Positions 38,233 through 48,637 are shown, counted from the stretch's first letter. The stretch is DNA of 64,000 bases from Lachnospiraceae bacterium (GCA_902363825.1 CABJBK010000014.1:1-64000); one strand, 5' to 3'. Program-made: numbers and translations. Notes: generated by a model from the letters alone, not told the origin.

Positions 38233-39588
38233 ATGATGAACGATACTTTTATGAAAGAAAAACCGGTATTGCCGCTGATTTTATCCATGACCCTGCCTAT
38301 GGTTTTATCCATGCTGGTTAATTCTCTATACAACATTATCGACAGCTTTTTCGTCGCGCAGATCAGCGAGGAAGCTATGACGGCATTATCACTGGTTTAC
38401 CCAGTTCAAAATTTTATCAATGCTGTTGGAATTGGATTTGGCGTTGGAATCAACGCAGTGATCGCCTTCTATCTAGGCGCTGGAGATAACAAAAAAGCAG
38501 ATCAAGCTGCCACGCAGGGACTTGTGCTTGCCATGATTCACGGCGTTGTTATGACAGTCTGCTGTATTACAATGATGCCGGCTTTTTTAGGAATGTTCAC
38601 TTCATCCAAGACAGTGATTGAACTTGGCGTCCGCTATTCTGTTATTGCGTTCGCTTTTACATTGATTATCATTGTTGGTGTTACATTCGAGAAACTATTC
38701 CAAGCTGTAGGAAACATGAAAACAACCATGATCAGCTTGATGTGTGGGTGTATAACAAACATTGTCTTAGACCCCGTTCTGATTTTTGGCTATGGTCCAT
38801 TCCCTGAAATGGGAATCGAAGGCGCCGCGCTGGCAACCGGCATCGGGCAGGCCTTGACGCTTGCGATTTATCTGGTCGTTTATTTTGTGCGGCCAATTCG
38901 CGTGCATATCCGCAGGCAGTACATTTTGCTCAGCAAAAAGATGGTAATAAAGCTGTACTCCATCGGCATTCCCGCAACCTTGAATCTTGCGCTCCCATCT
39001 CTTTTGATTTCGGCGCTCAATGCTATTTTGGCGGCATATTCCGAAGTGTATATTCTGGTTTTGGGAATCTATTACAAATTGCAGACATTCATCTATCTTC
39101 CGGCTAATGGCATTGTTCAGGGGATGCGCCCATTGATCGGCTATAACTACGGTGCGGGGGAGAACAAAAGAGTCAGCCAGATTTATAAAATCGTCTTGTG
39201 CATGAGCGGTATCATTATGGTACTTGGGACAGTGATATGTCTGCTAATCCCCGGCCAGCTTATTGGGCTGTTTACCCACACAGAAGCGACAATCCAGACC
39301 GGGGAAACAGCCCTGCGTATCATCGGCACCGGATTTATCGTCTCGGCGGTTTCCGTTACATCTTCCGGCGCACTGGAGGGACTTGGAAAAGGCACTCCTT
39401 CATTACTGATTTCACTTTGCCGGTATGTTGTGGTTATCATCCCAACTGCGGTTTTACTCAGCAGGTTTTTCGGAGCGGTTGGTGTCTGGAATGCGTTTTG
39501 GATCACGGAAGCGATCGCCGCGGTCATTTCCCTTATCATTTACCGCAAGGCGATTGCAAAACCTGTGACGACGGCCCGAAAGGAATGA
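38233..39588 (+). CDS. MATE-family efflux protein 2
   Basis: A 451-residue MATE transporter: VLPLILSMTLPMVLSMLVNS and LYNIIDSFFVAQI at the start, GIGFGVGINAVIAFYLG, and GIVQGMRPLIGYNYGAG in the second half. AAGGAGGAG stands before a double ATG; 38233 is taken as the start. It is related to MATE 1 but not a recent duplicate. In a two-gene operon the products may form a heterodimer or have separate substrates. Confidence 0.9.
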   Translation: MMNDTFMKEKPVLPLILSMTLPMVLSMLVNSLYNIIDSFFVAQISEEAMTALSLVYPVQNFINAVGIGFGVGINAVIAFYLGAGDNKKADQAATQGLVLAMIHGVVMTVCCITMMPAFLGMFTSSKTVIELGVRYSVIAFAFTLIIIVGVTFEKLFQAVGNMKTTMISLMCGCITNIVLDPVLIFGYGPFPEMGIEGAALATGIGQALTLAIYLVVYFVRPIRVHIRRQYILLSKKMVIKLYSIGIPATLNLALPSLLISALNAILAAYSEVYILVLGIYYKLQTFIYLPANGIVQGMRPLIGYNYGAGENKRVSQIYKIVLCMSGIIMVLGTVICLLIPGQLIGLFTHTEATIQTGETALRIIGTGFIVSAVSVTSSGALEGLGKGTPSLLISLCRYVVVIIPTAVLLSRFFGAVGVWNAFWITEAIAAVISLIIYRKAIAKPVTTARKE

Positions 39589-39650
39589 ATGCCGTCCTGC
39601 TCGACTGCGCCGGATAAATTTCTGCTTCTCTAAGGTGAACGGCATATCTG

Positions 39651-39932
39651 ATGAACACCGAGGGCAAGTATATTGCCAATAAGCGTGTCAAGCATCCGTA
39701 CAGTTGGGCGAAGACAACCGTATATCAAATTTTGAGCAATCCTGTTTATTTAGGAAAATTGGTCAGCCAACGCTATACTACAAGATCTTTCAAGGACAAG
39801 CGCATCGTAGAGCGTCCGCCGGAAGAATGGGTTATCGTAGAGAACACACATGAACCGCTGGTCGATCAAGCCACCTTTGATACAGTACAGGAGCGTATCA
39901 AAATCAAGCAGCCTGCTACTTGGACCAACAAG
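39651..39932 (+). pseudogene. Large serine recombinase, internal fragment
   Basis: About 90 residues of the 'recombinase' domain of large serine recombinases: IANKRVKHPYSWAKTTVYQI, LSNPVYLGKLVSQRY, PPEEWVIVENTHEPLVD and TFDTVQERIKIKQPATW. The catalytic N-terminus and the coiled-coil tail are missing. The right end joins directly to an inverted IS30 piece near 39930. Elements with such recombinases often carry MATE genes. Confidence 0.85.
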
Positions 39933-40535
39933 GTAAGAATACAGGATCCGCACAGACAGATCGAGTTCTGGGTGATTCGTTACAATCTGATACGGAGACT
40001 GTCCCTGAAAAATCAGAGGCGTGATGACCATATCTTTCTGATGCAGTTCATGTCTGGTCATATTTATACCGGCTCTGGACTGTGAGAGACATTCTTTGTA
40101 TCTGCGATCAGCAAAAATAGCATCATAGCGGTATTTGTGGGCAATCGTGCAGTGACTGATTGCTTTTGGACACCCGTTACACACATAAGGTGCTTTATCA
40201 AGTCGGTTACATCGTTCTTTGATAAAGTCCGGACATGTCTGGTTGCAGGTTGGACAGGTGGTACATTTGACACCACAGAGAATGATCTTGCCACAGGCAT
40301 TGACTTTTTTGCAATGATATCTGTGGATGCAGAAGTTATGTGCATTGTTAAAACAGCCTTTGTGATACCAGTCGCTGAGCCTGTGCAGTCTGATTTCTTT
40401 TGAGATTGTTGTTGGATCTTTACAAAGATATCTTGCAATGTCCTTAAAAGAACAGCCAGTGTTTAGGGATTTTTCAATATATTTGCGATCTTCGAGAGTA
40501 AGATGCTTTTGATTACCGGGAATATATTTGCTCAT
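39930..40535 (-). pseudogene. IS30-family transposase, N-terminal part
   Basis: Start ATG at 40535 has AGAAGGAGAAC upstream. The protein reads HLTLEDRKYIEKSLNTGCSF with helix-turn-helix DIARYLCKDPTTISKEIR, a cysteine-rich segment (CTTCPTCNQTCPDF), then GQSPYQIVTNHPELDLSVRI. It breaks off near 39930, before the DDE domain, at the serine-recombinase fragment. Sequence between 40536 and 40690 contains a TTCCAC-rich inverted repeat that may be its end. Confidence 0.85.
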
Positions 40536-40694
40536 GCTAGTTCTCCTTCTACTGCTGTCAGAAGGCCAACCTGAGCATACCACTTATGATGTGCAAGGTT
40601 AAATTCCACTTGTGCAGAAGAGAATTCCACCGTATAAATGGATGGTGGAATTAAACTTTGCAATTTTCAAAAATTCCATATATTTCCGATTACA

Positions 40695-40724
40695 TTTAAA
40701 AAATTCAGCATGATATGTTATAAT
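40695..40724 (+). promoter_or_regulatory. Probable extended -10 promoter of the first chemoreceptor
   Basis: TTTAAA (40695-40700), an 18-base gap and perfect TATAAT (40719-40724) preceded by TGT, 120 bases upstream of the chemoreceptor start. Confidence 0.5.
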
Positions 40725-40843
40725 GGAAAGTGAAAATTACCGGGATACCGTTCTGCAGATACCGGTATTGGATGATTTTCGGAATACATAAGGGGAACAC
40801 TTATAAAAACAACAGAAAAAATGATTTTAGGAGGCAAAGGATT

Positions 40844-42934
40844 ATGAAATCAGTACGGACAAAGCTTATAGCATCTATTTTGATCTGTTCTCTTTTTACA
40901 TCGGTTCTGATCGGGGTGATTGCAATTTCAAATTCTGTGCGGACAGCCGGAAAAGATGCAATGACCATGATGCAGCTTACCGGGCAGAAGAAGACCGAAG
41001 AGATCAATTCCACGATTCAGAAGATTGAGCAGTCGGTGGATACGCTCAGTGAAGTCGCAATGAGTAATTTTGACTATGATTCGTTCCGGCAGAGCAAGGA
41101 TTATGCGGATACATACACCGAGACGGTACAGCAGGCGGTGCTTGATTTTGCAAACCATACAAATGGGGCAGTGACGGTATATCTGCGGTATAACCCGAAT
41201 TACTCCAATCCGACATCCGGTGTCTTTGCACAGCGCCAGTCAGTTGACAGTGAACTGCAGTGCCTGACACCGACGGATTTTTCCATGTATGATGAAAGCG
41301 ATGTGGAGCATGTCGGCTGGTATTATCTTCCGGTACAGGCAAAGGAAGCTATCTGGATGTCACCGTACATGAATGAAAATATCAATATTTACATGATCTC
41401 ATACGTTGTGCCATTGTTTGCAGAAGATGGAACATCGATCGGTATTGTTGGTATGGATATCGATTTTTCACAGATTACCGATCTGGTTGACGAGACAAAA
41501 GTATACCAGAGTGGATATGCATTTTTGACGGATGCATCGGCAGCAGTCATGTACCACAAAAATGCGGATGAGGGCACAAAGCTTTCCGATCTGGATTCCT
41601 CGCTTTCTAAGAGTGCAGATTTTATCGGAGATGACGGTAATCAGGGAAAGACGATGGATTATTCCTATAAAAATGTAAACAAGAAATTTGCGTTTTACAA
41701 TTTGGATAATGGTATGAAGCTTGTCCTTACCGCCCCGGTATCTGAAATTTATGCAGAGGCATATGGGCTGGCAAAATTGATCATTATCGCCATGATCGTT
41801 GCATTTGTCCTGTCTGCTGTGATTGGCGTGATCATCGGTACCGGTATGACCAGACCGATCCGCCAGTTGACCGCTGTGATCGAACAGACAGCGGAACTGG
41901 ATTTCCGCCCGACCAAAGAGGGAGGCAAATTGCGGAAACAGAAGGATGAGATCGGAAACATGGCAACAAAGATCCACATTATGAGAAAGAAGCTCCGGGA
42001 GATGATGGGAGACCTGCAGCAGACACAGCAGGTACTCGAGGGCAACGCAGAGGATTTGAATCATCTGATGGAGCAGAACAGTGCGTATGCAGAAGATAAC
42101 TCCGCTGCAACGCAGGAACTGGCAGCCGGGATGGAAGAGACCAGTGCAAATGCGGCGCACATTGTGGAAAACGTTGGAATTATGAGAGAAAGTTCCGACA
42201 ATATCCAGCGGCTTGCAGAGGATGGAGAGAAAAATTCCAGACAGATCCAGGAGCGTGCCGGAGAGATGGAGCGGATCAGTACGGAGTCCCGCCACAAGAC
42301 AGACCAGATGTATGCGGTCATGAAACAGAAGACGGATGCCGCTGTGGAGCAGGCGAAATCCGTACAGAAGATCAATGCGCTGACAGACAACATCAAACAG
42401 ATTTCTTCCCAGACAAACCTTCTGGCATTAAATGCCAATATTGAGGCAGCCAGGGCTGGCGAAGCGGGCAGGGGATTTGCGGTTGTTGCTTCCGAAATCG
42501 GAGATCTGGCAACGCAGACACTGGATACCGTTTCCACAATTGACGAGATTGTAGGAGAGGTCAACAGTTCGGTTTCCAATATGACCGAATGCCTCACAAC
42601 GATTATGGAATTTCTGGAACAGACCGTTCTTGGGGATTATGAGCATTTCGCACAGGTGGGGGAGCAGTATCATGCCGATGCGGACACATTCCAGCAGATC
42701 ATGCAGCAGACAAAAGAAGCAGTGGATGCATTAGAGCAGCACATTGGAGAGATCTCTTCTACCGTATCAGAGATCAACTCCATGGTGGAACAGTCCACAG
42801 ACGGAATCAGCGGTATTGCCGAGAAATCCGGCAGTACGCAGAACCTTGTAACCGAGGGTTATGACAAGCTGCAGGAGTGCACACAGTCCGTCAATGTGAT
42901 CCGGGATTTTGTCGCGCAGTTTCATTTGGATTGA
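40844..42934 (+). CDS. Methyl-accepting chemotaxis protein with large outer sensor
   Basis: A 696-residue chemoreceptor. An N-terminal helix ([20 protein letters not shown]) is followed by about 280 outside residues resembling a double-Cache sensor ([29 protein letters not shown]). Then come a second helix ([20 protein letters not shown]), a HAMP linker and the signalling hairpin tip [20 protein letters not shown]. The ATG at 40844 is chosen because GGAGG precedes it and the earlier 38 codons are not receptor-like. Cache sensors usually bind small metabolites. Confidence 0.95.
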   Translation: MKSVRTKLIASILICSLFTSVLIGVIAISNSVRTAGKDAMTMMQLTGQKKTEEINSTIQKIEQSVDTLSEVAMSNFDYDSFRQSKDYADTYTETVQQAVLDFANHTNGAVTVYLRYNPNYSNPTSGVFAQRQSVDSELQCLTPTDFSMYDESDVEHVGWYYLPVQAKEAIWMSPYMNENINIYMISYVVPLFAEDGTSIGIVGMDIDFSQITDLVDETKVYQSGYAFLTDASAAVMYHKNADEGTKLSDLDSSLSKSADFIGDDGNQGKTMDYSYKNVNKKFAFYNLDNGMKLVLTAPVSEIYAEAYGLAKLIIIAMIVAFVLSAVIGVIIGTGMTRPIRQLTAVIEQTAELDFRPTKEGGKLRKQKDEIGNMATKIHIMRKKLREMMGDLQQTQQVLEGNAEDLNHLMEQNSAYAEDNSAATQELAAGMEETSANAAHIVENVGIMRESSDNIQRLAEDGEKNSRQIQERAGEMERISTESRHKTDQMYAVMKQKTDAAVEQAKSVQKINALTDNIKQISSQTNLLALNANIEAARAGEAGRGFAVVASEIGDLATQTLDTVSTIDEIVGEVNSSVSNMTECLTTIMEFLEQTVLGDYEHFAQVGEQYHADADTFQQIMQQTKEAVDALEQHIGEISSTVSEINSMVEQSTDGISGIAEKSGSTQNLVTEGYDKLQECTQSVNVIRDFVAQFHLD

Positions 42935-43045
42935 TAATTGTCCGAAGATAAGTTAAGACGCGGTTAGCATAGACTAACATGAAACTCTTTAACTCTTTTA
43001 AATATAGGAAAAGGAAATTTTACATCGGAAACGAGGAAAATTATA

Positions 43046-43891
43046 ATGAAGAAAACATTAAAACCGGAAACCACAAAACCGCAATATGTTGTGACAACAG
43101 ACATTACTTATGCGCAGGTTGATTCCTGGTTCGGTCATTGCCGGAGAGATCTCAAACTGGATCTCATCTATCCGGAGGATGGGGAAGGAAAGACATATCC
43201 ATGTATTGTATGGATTTGCGGTGGCGCATGGCAGCGCATGGACAAAGCAGCGCATCTGGCATATCTGGGCACACTGGCACAGGAAGGGTTTGTTGTTGCC
43301 AGCGTAGAGTACCGGACATCCAACGAGGGAACACATCCGATGCAGCTGTGTGATATCAAGGCAGCAATCCGATATCTTCGTGCATATGCAAAAAGATATC
43401 GGATTAACAGTGAAAAATTTGGTGTGATGGGAGAATCTGCAGGAGGATATCTGACATGTATGGCAGCACTGGATCAGGATAAAAAACTGGATACAGGTGA
43501 GTATCTGGAGTATTCCAGTCAGGTTCAGGCGGCCTGTCCGTGGTATCCGCCGACCGATGCGTCCCATTTTCCATATGATGATGTGGAAAAGGCAGCCATG
43601 TCTTCAGAGTCGCTGCTGATGGGATTTAATGTTATGACACATCTGCAGGAAGCTTATGAGAATTCCCCGGTTTCCAAAGTGACACCGGATGCGCCGCCAT
43701 TCCTGCTGATTCATGGAACCAAAGACAGTACCGTGCCTTTTTCGCAGAGTGAGGAATTGTATGATGCGTTAGAAGCAGCCGGCTGTGATGTGACATTGCT
43801 TGCGCTTGATGGCGCAGAGCATGCGGACCTGATGTTTTTCCAGGATGAAGTATGGCAGCAGATCATTGCATTTTTTAAACGGACATTATAA
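43046..43891 (+). CDS. Alpha/beta hydrolase, esterase/acetyl-esterase type
   Basis: A 281-residue esterase of the hormone-sensitive-lipase/BD-FAE type. It shows YPCIVWICGGAWQ (oxyanion loop), nucleophile elbow FGVMGESAGGYL, the acid in LLIHGTKDSTVPF and the histidine in GAEHADLMF. There is no signal peptide, so it acts in the cytoplasm, perhaps deacetylating imported oligosaccharides; the arabinofuranosidase gene lies 2 kb away. GAGGAAAA precedes the start. Confidence 0.88.
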   Translation: MKKTLKPETTKPQYVVTTDITYAQVDSWFGHCRRDLKLDLIYPEDGEGKTYPCIVWICGGAWQRMDKAAHLAYLGTLAQEGFVVASVEYRTSNEGTHPMQLCDIKAAIRYLRAYAKRYRINSEKFGVMGESAGGYLTCMAALDQDKKLDTGEYLEYSSQVQAACPWYPPTDASHFPYDDVEKAAMSSESLLMGFNVMTHLQEAYENSPVSKVTPDAPPFLLIHGTKDSTVPFSQSEELYDALEAAGCDVTLLALDGAEHADLMFFQDEVWQQIIAFFKRTL

Positions 43892-43938
43892 TAAGTGATC
43901 TGGTATCCGGATAAGGAAAGGTTCAAAGATTAATTGAT

Positions 43939-44468
43939 ATGAAAAAACAGCAGATAACATTCGTATAATAGGAAAATCCGATGGCCCGACATCCGTTTTT
44001 ATTGCCGGAAAAGACAAAAAGAAAACGTTAAGACAGAAGATAGAAAAGAGCATGTATGACTTCCGGCGAAAGCGTGTAATCAAATTTCTGAGGGCAGATT
44101 CGCACTCTGTGGATGAGGTGGCAGATTATGTGGTCAGGGAACTGGGGTATACCGAAGTAAATCCATCGGATGAAACATACCAGACAGAATATTCCAATAT
44201 GCGCGCATCGTTTCTGTTGCAATATCGTCCGGAACTGCTTGGAGATCTCACGGAGCCCCAAAGACCACAACAGTGGGATGAAAAAAGCGTGATGGAGTTT
44301 ATGAAGCAGATCGAACAGAGAACCGAGGCTGCGCGGGCAGTTCCAAAGGCAGAGTTTGATATTGATTTTCATCTGTACCGGAAAACCGGCCGGGAGTTTC
44401 AGATGAGCATATCAATAGAAAAAATTGTTTTGTATGTCCCACAAGACAGCACTAATGGGACATCGTAA
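43939..44468 (+). pseudogene. Unrecognised protein with DGPTSVF motif, probably frameshifted
   Basis: An ATG at 43939 gives MKKQQITFV then stop. One base away the frame reads IRIIGKSDGPTSVFIAGKDK, then KTLRQKIEKSMYDFRRKR and on to the stop at 44468. A single-base shift thus joins a plausible start to a 170-residue protein. Without it the only ATG of the long frame is 44052. I do not know the family; DGPT-VF strings recall the Na+-pumping decarboxylase beta subunit, but the rest does not. The last residues fall in the hairpin repeats. Confidence 0.5.
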
Positions 44469-44545
44469 ATGATTTTTTGTCTATATGTCCCAGTGCTAGA
44501 GAAAAGAGGGACATAACAAGAGACTTTTTTGTATATGTCCAGCAT
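44428..44545 (+). repeat. ATGTCCC hairpin repeats
   Basis: Two and a half similar units. Unit 1 has ATGTCCCA (44434-44441) paired with TGGGACAT (44456-44463); unit 2 has ATGTCCC (44485-44491) paired with GGGACAT (44508-44514); a third half unit, TTTTTTGTATATGTCCAGCA, follows. Each is preceded by a TTTT-rich GTATATGTCC string. Confidence 0.65.
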
Positions 44546-44594
44546 TAGAATGCAAGACCCGGATACTTAATGTAAACAGTGGACACAATGTCGA

Positions 44595-44780
44595 ATGAAT
44601 GAATCCATATCGTATTGTATCCGGCATGACATTTTAAAGGATGTTTTGCTCAAGAATCGAAGCGAGGTGCGCCATATGCTGTTAACAGAATTTGATGAAA
44701 AGAAATTTGCAAAGTCCACGTGGAAAGAGGGGCATGAGGAAAATTTCAAAACGGGGATATTCCATTCAAAAATGGCATTA
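44595..44780 (+). pseudogene. Rpn/PD-(D/E)XK transposase-like protein, C-terminal fragment
   Basis: About 60 residues: SYCIRHDILKDVLLKNRSEV, then LLTEFDEKKFAKSTWKEGHE. This pattern (YCI-H-IL-FL-KNR-EV, TEF/Y-E) ends many Rpn-family recombination-promoting nucleases of Clostridia. The nuclease core is missing. Confidence 0.6.
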
Positions 44781-44923
44781 GTTAGAGCAACCTAACCAAT
44801 GCCATTTTCCTGTTTCACCTCCACGTATTGCGCAACTGGAACGGGAAAACGAACAGCTTCGGGCGGAACTCGAAGTATATAAAAACCGCAATACCGGCGG
44901 GAGGAAAGCATGACGAAGCATGG

Positions 44924-45097
44924 ATGACTTCTTACCGGGATTTTGCTGTAAAATACGAGGGTGGGATGACAATTATGGAAATTGTTGCACAGGGGGAAAT
45001 CAGCCGCAGGACAGCGTACCGGTATAAGGCTTATTACGATGAGGTGCAGAAAAATAATAGATATAAAAAAAGAAACGAGCAACCCCTTCAGCGATAA
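44924..45097 (+). CDS. Small helix-turn-helix-like protein, possibly a fragment
   Basis: A possible 57-residue product starting MTSYRDFAVKYEGGMTIMEI with ISRRTAYRYKAYYDEV, which could be a helix-turn-helix of mobile-element type. The good ribosome site GGGAGGAAAG fits a nearer ATG (44910) that reads only four codons. Just upstream another frame encodes an ending QLERENEQLRAELEVYK, a coiled-coil tail. This looks like two damaged small genes of an element. Low confidence. Confidence 0.35.
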   Translation: MTSYRDFAVKYEGGMTIMEIVAQGEISRRTAYRYKAYYDEVQKNNRYKKRNEQPLQR

Positions 45098-45260
45098 CAG
45101 CTTACCGGACAAAAAACCTATTTCTTAATATAAAAAGAATAACCCCATTTCATTTTACAGTCAAGTAACTCAACTTTCCCAGCAGATACTTCCGAGTAAA
45201 GCCTGAATAAATCCGGCTTGGGATGCAATCCATTCGGTTACTTTACTTTTTAGTACAGAT

Positions 45261-45605
45261 GTGATATCTGCAGAAAGCGTTGATATATTGGTTATAGTTG
45301 AAGTTAAGCGACCAACAGCGGATGATAGACCACATGCAGATAATGAGGTAAATGAGTATATAAATAAGTCGCAATATGTTATTTTGACTGATTGCATTAC
45401 ATGGGAAATACATGAAATGAACAAGGAAACAAGAATTTATTATTTGAGCAAAGAGAGACAGAGGGTTTGTGAACGTAGTATTCCAAAAACGAAAAAAGAT
45501 AGAATAATTAACTGGATAGATAATTCCATTCCGAATAATGATTGGGATGAATTACATAATGCTATAAAAGAAATAGTACAGGCTAAGTCATATTTGCTGA
45601 ATTGA
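45261..45605 (+). pseudogene. Restriction-type nuclease domain fragment
   Basis: A 114-residue frame starting near SVDILVIVEVKRPTADDRPH. The hydrophobic strand followed by E-V-K is the PD-(D/E)XK catalytic half found in the N-terminal domain of type I restriction HsdR subunits, and Q-Y-V-I-L-TD-I-W fits the same fold. The upstream acidic residue region and all motor domains are missing, so it is a remnant. The exact family is uncertain. Confidence 0.45.
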
Positions 45606-45636
45606 AAATTGAAGATAATGTAAAGGTGGGATTGCA

Positions 45637-45936
45637 TTGTTAGAGGCAATCCGGAAGGTTAGTCCGAAAACGGAATTTTTATTGATTGCGTCTACGCTTC
45701 CCAATGAACTGGCTGCTACGGAGCCACACCATTTCTGGGCACATCAGGATGAATACAGTGAAAGTCTGAAGGGCTTAGAAGGTATGGGAGTTGCTATAGC
45801 AGATATACAGGCAGTTCAAAAAGAAATCGGAAAGAGAAAACGATACATTGATATAACCGGAAACTGGTTAAATCACCCCAATGATTATCTTGCCAGAATT
45901 CTGGCACAGGTAGTGATCAAAACTCTTGGAATGTAA
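45637..45936 (+). pseudogene. SGNH/GDSL hydrolase, C-terminal fragment
   Basis: A 99-residue frame with FLLIASTLPNE, GVAIADIQAVQKEIG and WLNHPNDYLARILAQV. The NHPND string holds the catalytic Asp-x-x-His region (here H-P-N-D order) of SGNH esterases. The block-I serine region is absent, so it is inactive. It ends 14 bases before the arabinofuranosidase gene and probably was an esterase co-transcribed with it. Confidence 0.6.
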
Positions 45937-45950
45937 AAAAGGAGACTACA

Positions 45951-48437
45951 ATGAGCAAGTTAAAGATTAAAACAAAGGAAAGACGATTTGAGACAGCCAG
46001 GGATTTATACGGAATCTTTTTTGAAGACATTAACCGTGCCGGAGACGGAGGACTTTATCCGGAAATGCTTCGAAACAGAAGCTTCGAAGATTCCGTTTTA
46101 CCGGAGGGTTATATACAGCAGGAGGATGGCATCCATGTAAAAACCGTATCCGGATGGCTGGATGAGTTTTGCAACGGAGAAGGCTTATGCCGCTGGGTAA
46201 AGGGCAACAATATTCCGGAGACAGAAATACCGGCATGGTATACACACAATGCAAAGATGGAACTGGAACTGACGGATACCCTGAATGAACATCGGGACGC
46301 AGCTCTGCGTATACAGTTTGAAAAGGACGGATCTCTGACTAATACCGGTTACTGCGGTATATCCGTAAAGGCTGGAGAAAGTTACTCTTTGTATTTATTT
46401 GCAAAAGCAAAGGAAGAAATAGGACTGGACGTAGCGATCGAATACCAGGGAAAAGTACTGACTGGAAACAGTCTGGTGGTTTCCGGTCAGGAGTATACAA
46501 GATATGACATGAAGCTGACAGCAGCTGAGGATTGTCACGAGGCACAGCTTACTATTTCCTGCAAAGAAGGCGGAGAGGTTCTGCTGGGATTTATTTCACT
46601 AATGCCTGACAATACCTACATGGGGCATGGACTCAGAACAGATCTTGTAGAAAAGCTTAAGGGAATGAGTCCAAAGTTTATGCGTTTTCCCGGAGGCTGT
46701 ATTGTGGAAGGAACGACACCGTCCACAGCGATGAGATTTCGGGATACGGTAGGTCCGGCATGGGAAAGACCCAGTAAGCTGTTTGTATGGCATTACAGAA
46801 GTACATTAGGACTTGGCTTTCATGAATATCTGCAGCTTTGCGAGGATCTGGGGATGGAGCCCCTGTATGTATGTAACTGCGGAATGACCTGTCAGGGAAG
46901 AAAGAGTGTCCTTCTGGAAGGAGAGGCTCTTGATGAAATGGTACAGGATACACTGGATGCCATTGAATATGCTATCGGCTCTAAGGAAAGCAAATGGGGA
47001 AGGCTTCGTGCTTCTATGGGGCATCCGGAACCATTTAAAATGACCTATCTGGAAATTGGTAATGAAAACTGGGGTCCGGATTATGAAAAGCGATACAACA
47101 TGATTTATAAGAAGGTAAAGGAACTGTATCCCCAGATTAAAACCATAGCCAATGAGCATGTAGAGAAAAATGGTTGTCCTGCCGAGTGCGTGGATGAACA
47201 TTTTTACAATACAACAGAGTTCTTTGCAGAACGTGTAAATTATTATGATGACTACGATCGTAAGGGACCAAAAATCTTTGTAGGAGAGGTGGCTGTATAC
47301 GAAGGCAACTATATGGGACAGTTGTATGCGGCTTTGGGAGAAGCAGCTTTCCTTATGGGTATTGAGAAAAATCAGGATATCGTAACATTGGCCTCTTATG
47401 CTCCATTATTTGAAAATGTAAATTACAGAGCGTGGTATCCTAATCTGATTCGTTTCAATAATCATCAGAGTCTTGGAATTCCTACTTATTATGTCTGGAA
47501 AATGTTCGGTCAAAATCGCGGAGAATATGTGGTGCGATCCGAAGATGAGGGAGGACGTGTTTATCGTCCGAGAACCGGAATGGCATCTTTAAAATCCAAT
47601 AAGGAACTTCGCTTCAGAAATCCCATTTGGAATGGAGAAGAAGCAAAGATTACTCATGAATTAATGGGACATGTGCAGGATACAGAGGATGGCCGCCTGC
47701 TTCAGCTTCCGGATGAGGAGCAGAAAAAGGAATTTCACAGTATTCTGGAATGGGCTGATGAGACCAAGAGCTTTGTGGTATTTGGAGAAGAAGACCAGAC
47801 TTATGGAAGATTTGAGACCGATATTTTTGTTGAGGAAAATGCTTACTTTGAGTTGGGTATATTCAGTGCCAGGATGGTTCGTTCCTATTATGAGGAGCAG
47901 CTCATGATTACGGCCGGAGTGGAAAAAGAATGGGATGCAGCTCTGGTGCGTCCGTTCCTTTGGAAGGTTAATGGAGGACAATGTTCATTGGAAGAGTTTG
48001 GCTATATGCATGATAACAAGCTGACTGAGGACTTTGCTATTTCAGTAAAACCGGGAGAATATCACCGCTTTGGATATGAAACGGACGGAAAACAGATTCG
48101 CCTGTATGTTGATGGTGAGCTTCAGAAGGAAATTTCGATTCCCTACGGACCTGCTTTTGTTTCGGTAGTAACTGACACCAAGGACGAAATCATTATTAAG
48201 GCGGTTAATTTTGCAGGAGATGTGGATCCGGTTTCCATTACACTGGACTGTCAGGTACAGGGCGACTATACCGTAACACTTCTTAGCGGTGAAAAGGGGG
48301 ATGAAAACAGCTTTGAAGAGCCGGAGAAGGTGAAGAATATTACCGTGAATATGCATGGCGCTTCCTCAGAGTTCGTATACGAGGCACCGCCATATTCTGT
48401 CAGTGCTTTGCGATTGAAGAAGTGCGAAGCGTTTTAG
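45951..48437 (+). CDS. Alpha-L-arabinofuranosidase, GH51 family
   Basis: An 828-residue cytoplasmic glycosidase that releases arabinose from arabinan or arabinoxylan fragments. It starts with the GH51 pattern LYGIFFEDINRAGDGGLYPE-L-NRSFE. A carbohydrate-binding-like insert spans roughly residues 80-215. The catalytic barrel has acid/base Glu372 in GNENWGP and nucleophile Glu446 in VGEVAVYEGN. A laminin-G-like sandwich is near residues 580-740 before the final C-terminal domain. There is no signal peptide. GGAGACTAC precedes the ATG. It ends in a strong terminator. Confidence 0.93.
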   Translation: MSKLKIKTKERRFETARDLYGIFFEDINRAGDGGLYPEMLRNRSFEDSVLPEGYIQQEDGIHVKTVSGWLDEFCNGEGLCRWVKGNNIPETEIPAWYTHNAKMELELTDTLNEHRDAALRIQFEKDGSLTNTGYCGISVKAGESYSLYLFAKAKEEIGLDVAIEYQGKVLTGNSLVVSGQEYTRYDMKLTAAEDCHEAQLTISCKEGGEVLLGFISLMPDNTYMGHGLRTDLVEKLKGMSPKFMRFPGGCIVEGTTPSTAMRFRDTVGPAWERPSKLFVWHYRSTLGLGFHEYLQLCEDLGMEPLYVCNCGMTCQGRKSVLLEGEALDEMVQDTLDAIEYAIGSKESKWGRLRASMGHPEPFKMTYLEIGNENWGPDYEKRYNMIYKKVKELYPQIKTIANEHVEKNGCPAECVDEHFYNTTEFFAERVNYYDDYDRKGPKIFVGEVAVYEGNYMGQLYAALGEAAFLMGIEKNQDIVTLASYAPLFENVNYRAWYPNLIRFNNHQSLGIPTYYVWKMFGQNRGEYVVRSEDEGGRVYRPRTGMASLKSNKELRFRNPIWNGEEAKITHELMGHVQDTEDGRLLQLPDEEQKKEFHSILEWADETKSFVVFGEEDQTYGRFETDIFVEENAYFELGIFSARMVRSYYEEQLMITAGVEKEWDAALVRPFLWKVNGGQCSLEEFGYMHDNKLTEDFAISVKPGEYHRFGYETDGKQIRLYVDGELQKEISIPYGPAFVSVVTDTKDEIIIKAVNFAGDVDPVSITLDCQVQGDYTVTLLSGEKGDENSFEEPEKVKNITVNMHGASSEFVYEAPPYSVSALRLKKCEAF

Positions 48438-48543
48438 AGGTTGACGCTGAACAGAAGATAAGAGAATAGAAAGACAAATGTTTTTATAAAAAAATGGCAG
48501 TTATCGCCATTATACTTTGTATTGGCACCGAAAATATATTTAT

Positions 48544-48593
48544 TTCTCCGCGGCTTTTCTTCCAGGATGGGAGAGTGCCGCGGAGAATTTTTT
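48544..48593 (+). terminator. Terminator after the arabinofuranosidase gene
   Basis: TTCTCCGCGGC (48544-48554) pairs perfectly with GCCGCGGAGAA (48577-48587), followed by six T residues. Confidence 0.92.
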
Positions 48594-48637
48594 GCGAAGA
48601 AAGAATTGCTATAGCTTTTATAATTCCGGTAAAATCT

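Noticed and set aside
41468-42597. Long minus-strand open frames opposite the first chemoreceptor
   Set aside because: The plus strand encodes an unmistakable receptor with HAMP and signalling tip; the antisense frames have no ribosome site or family features.
44428-44545. Possible CRISPR array because of repeated units
   Set aside because: Only two and a half imperfect units, no spacers of even length and no cas genes anywhere in the window.
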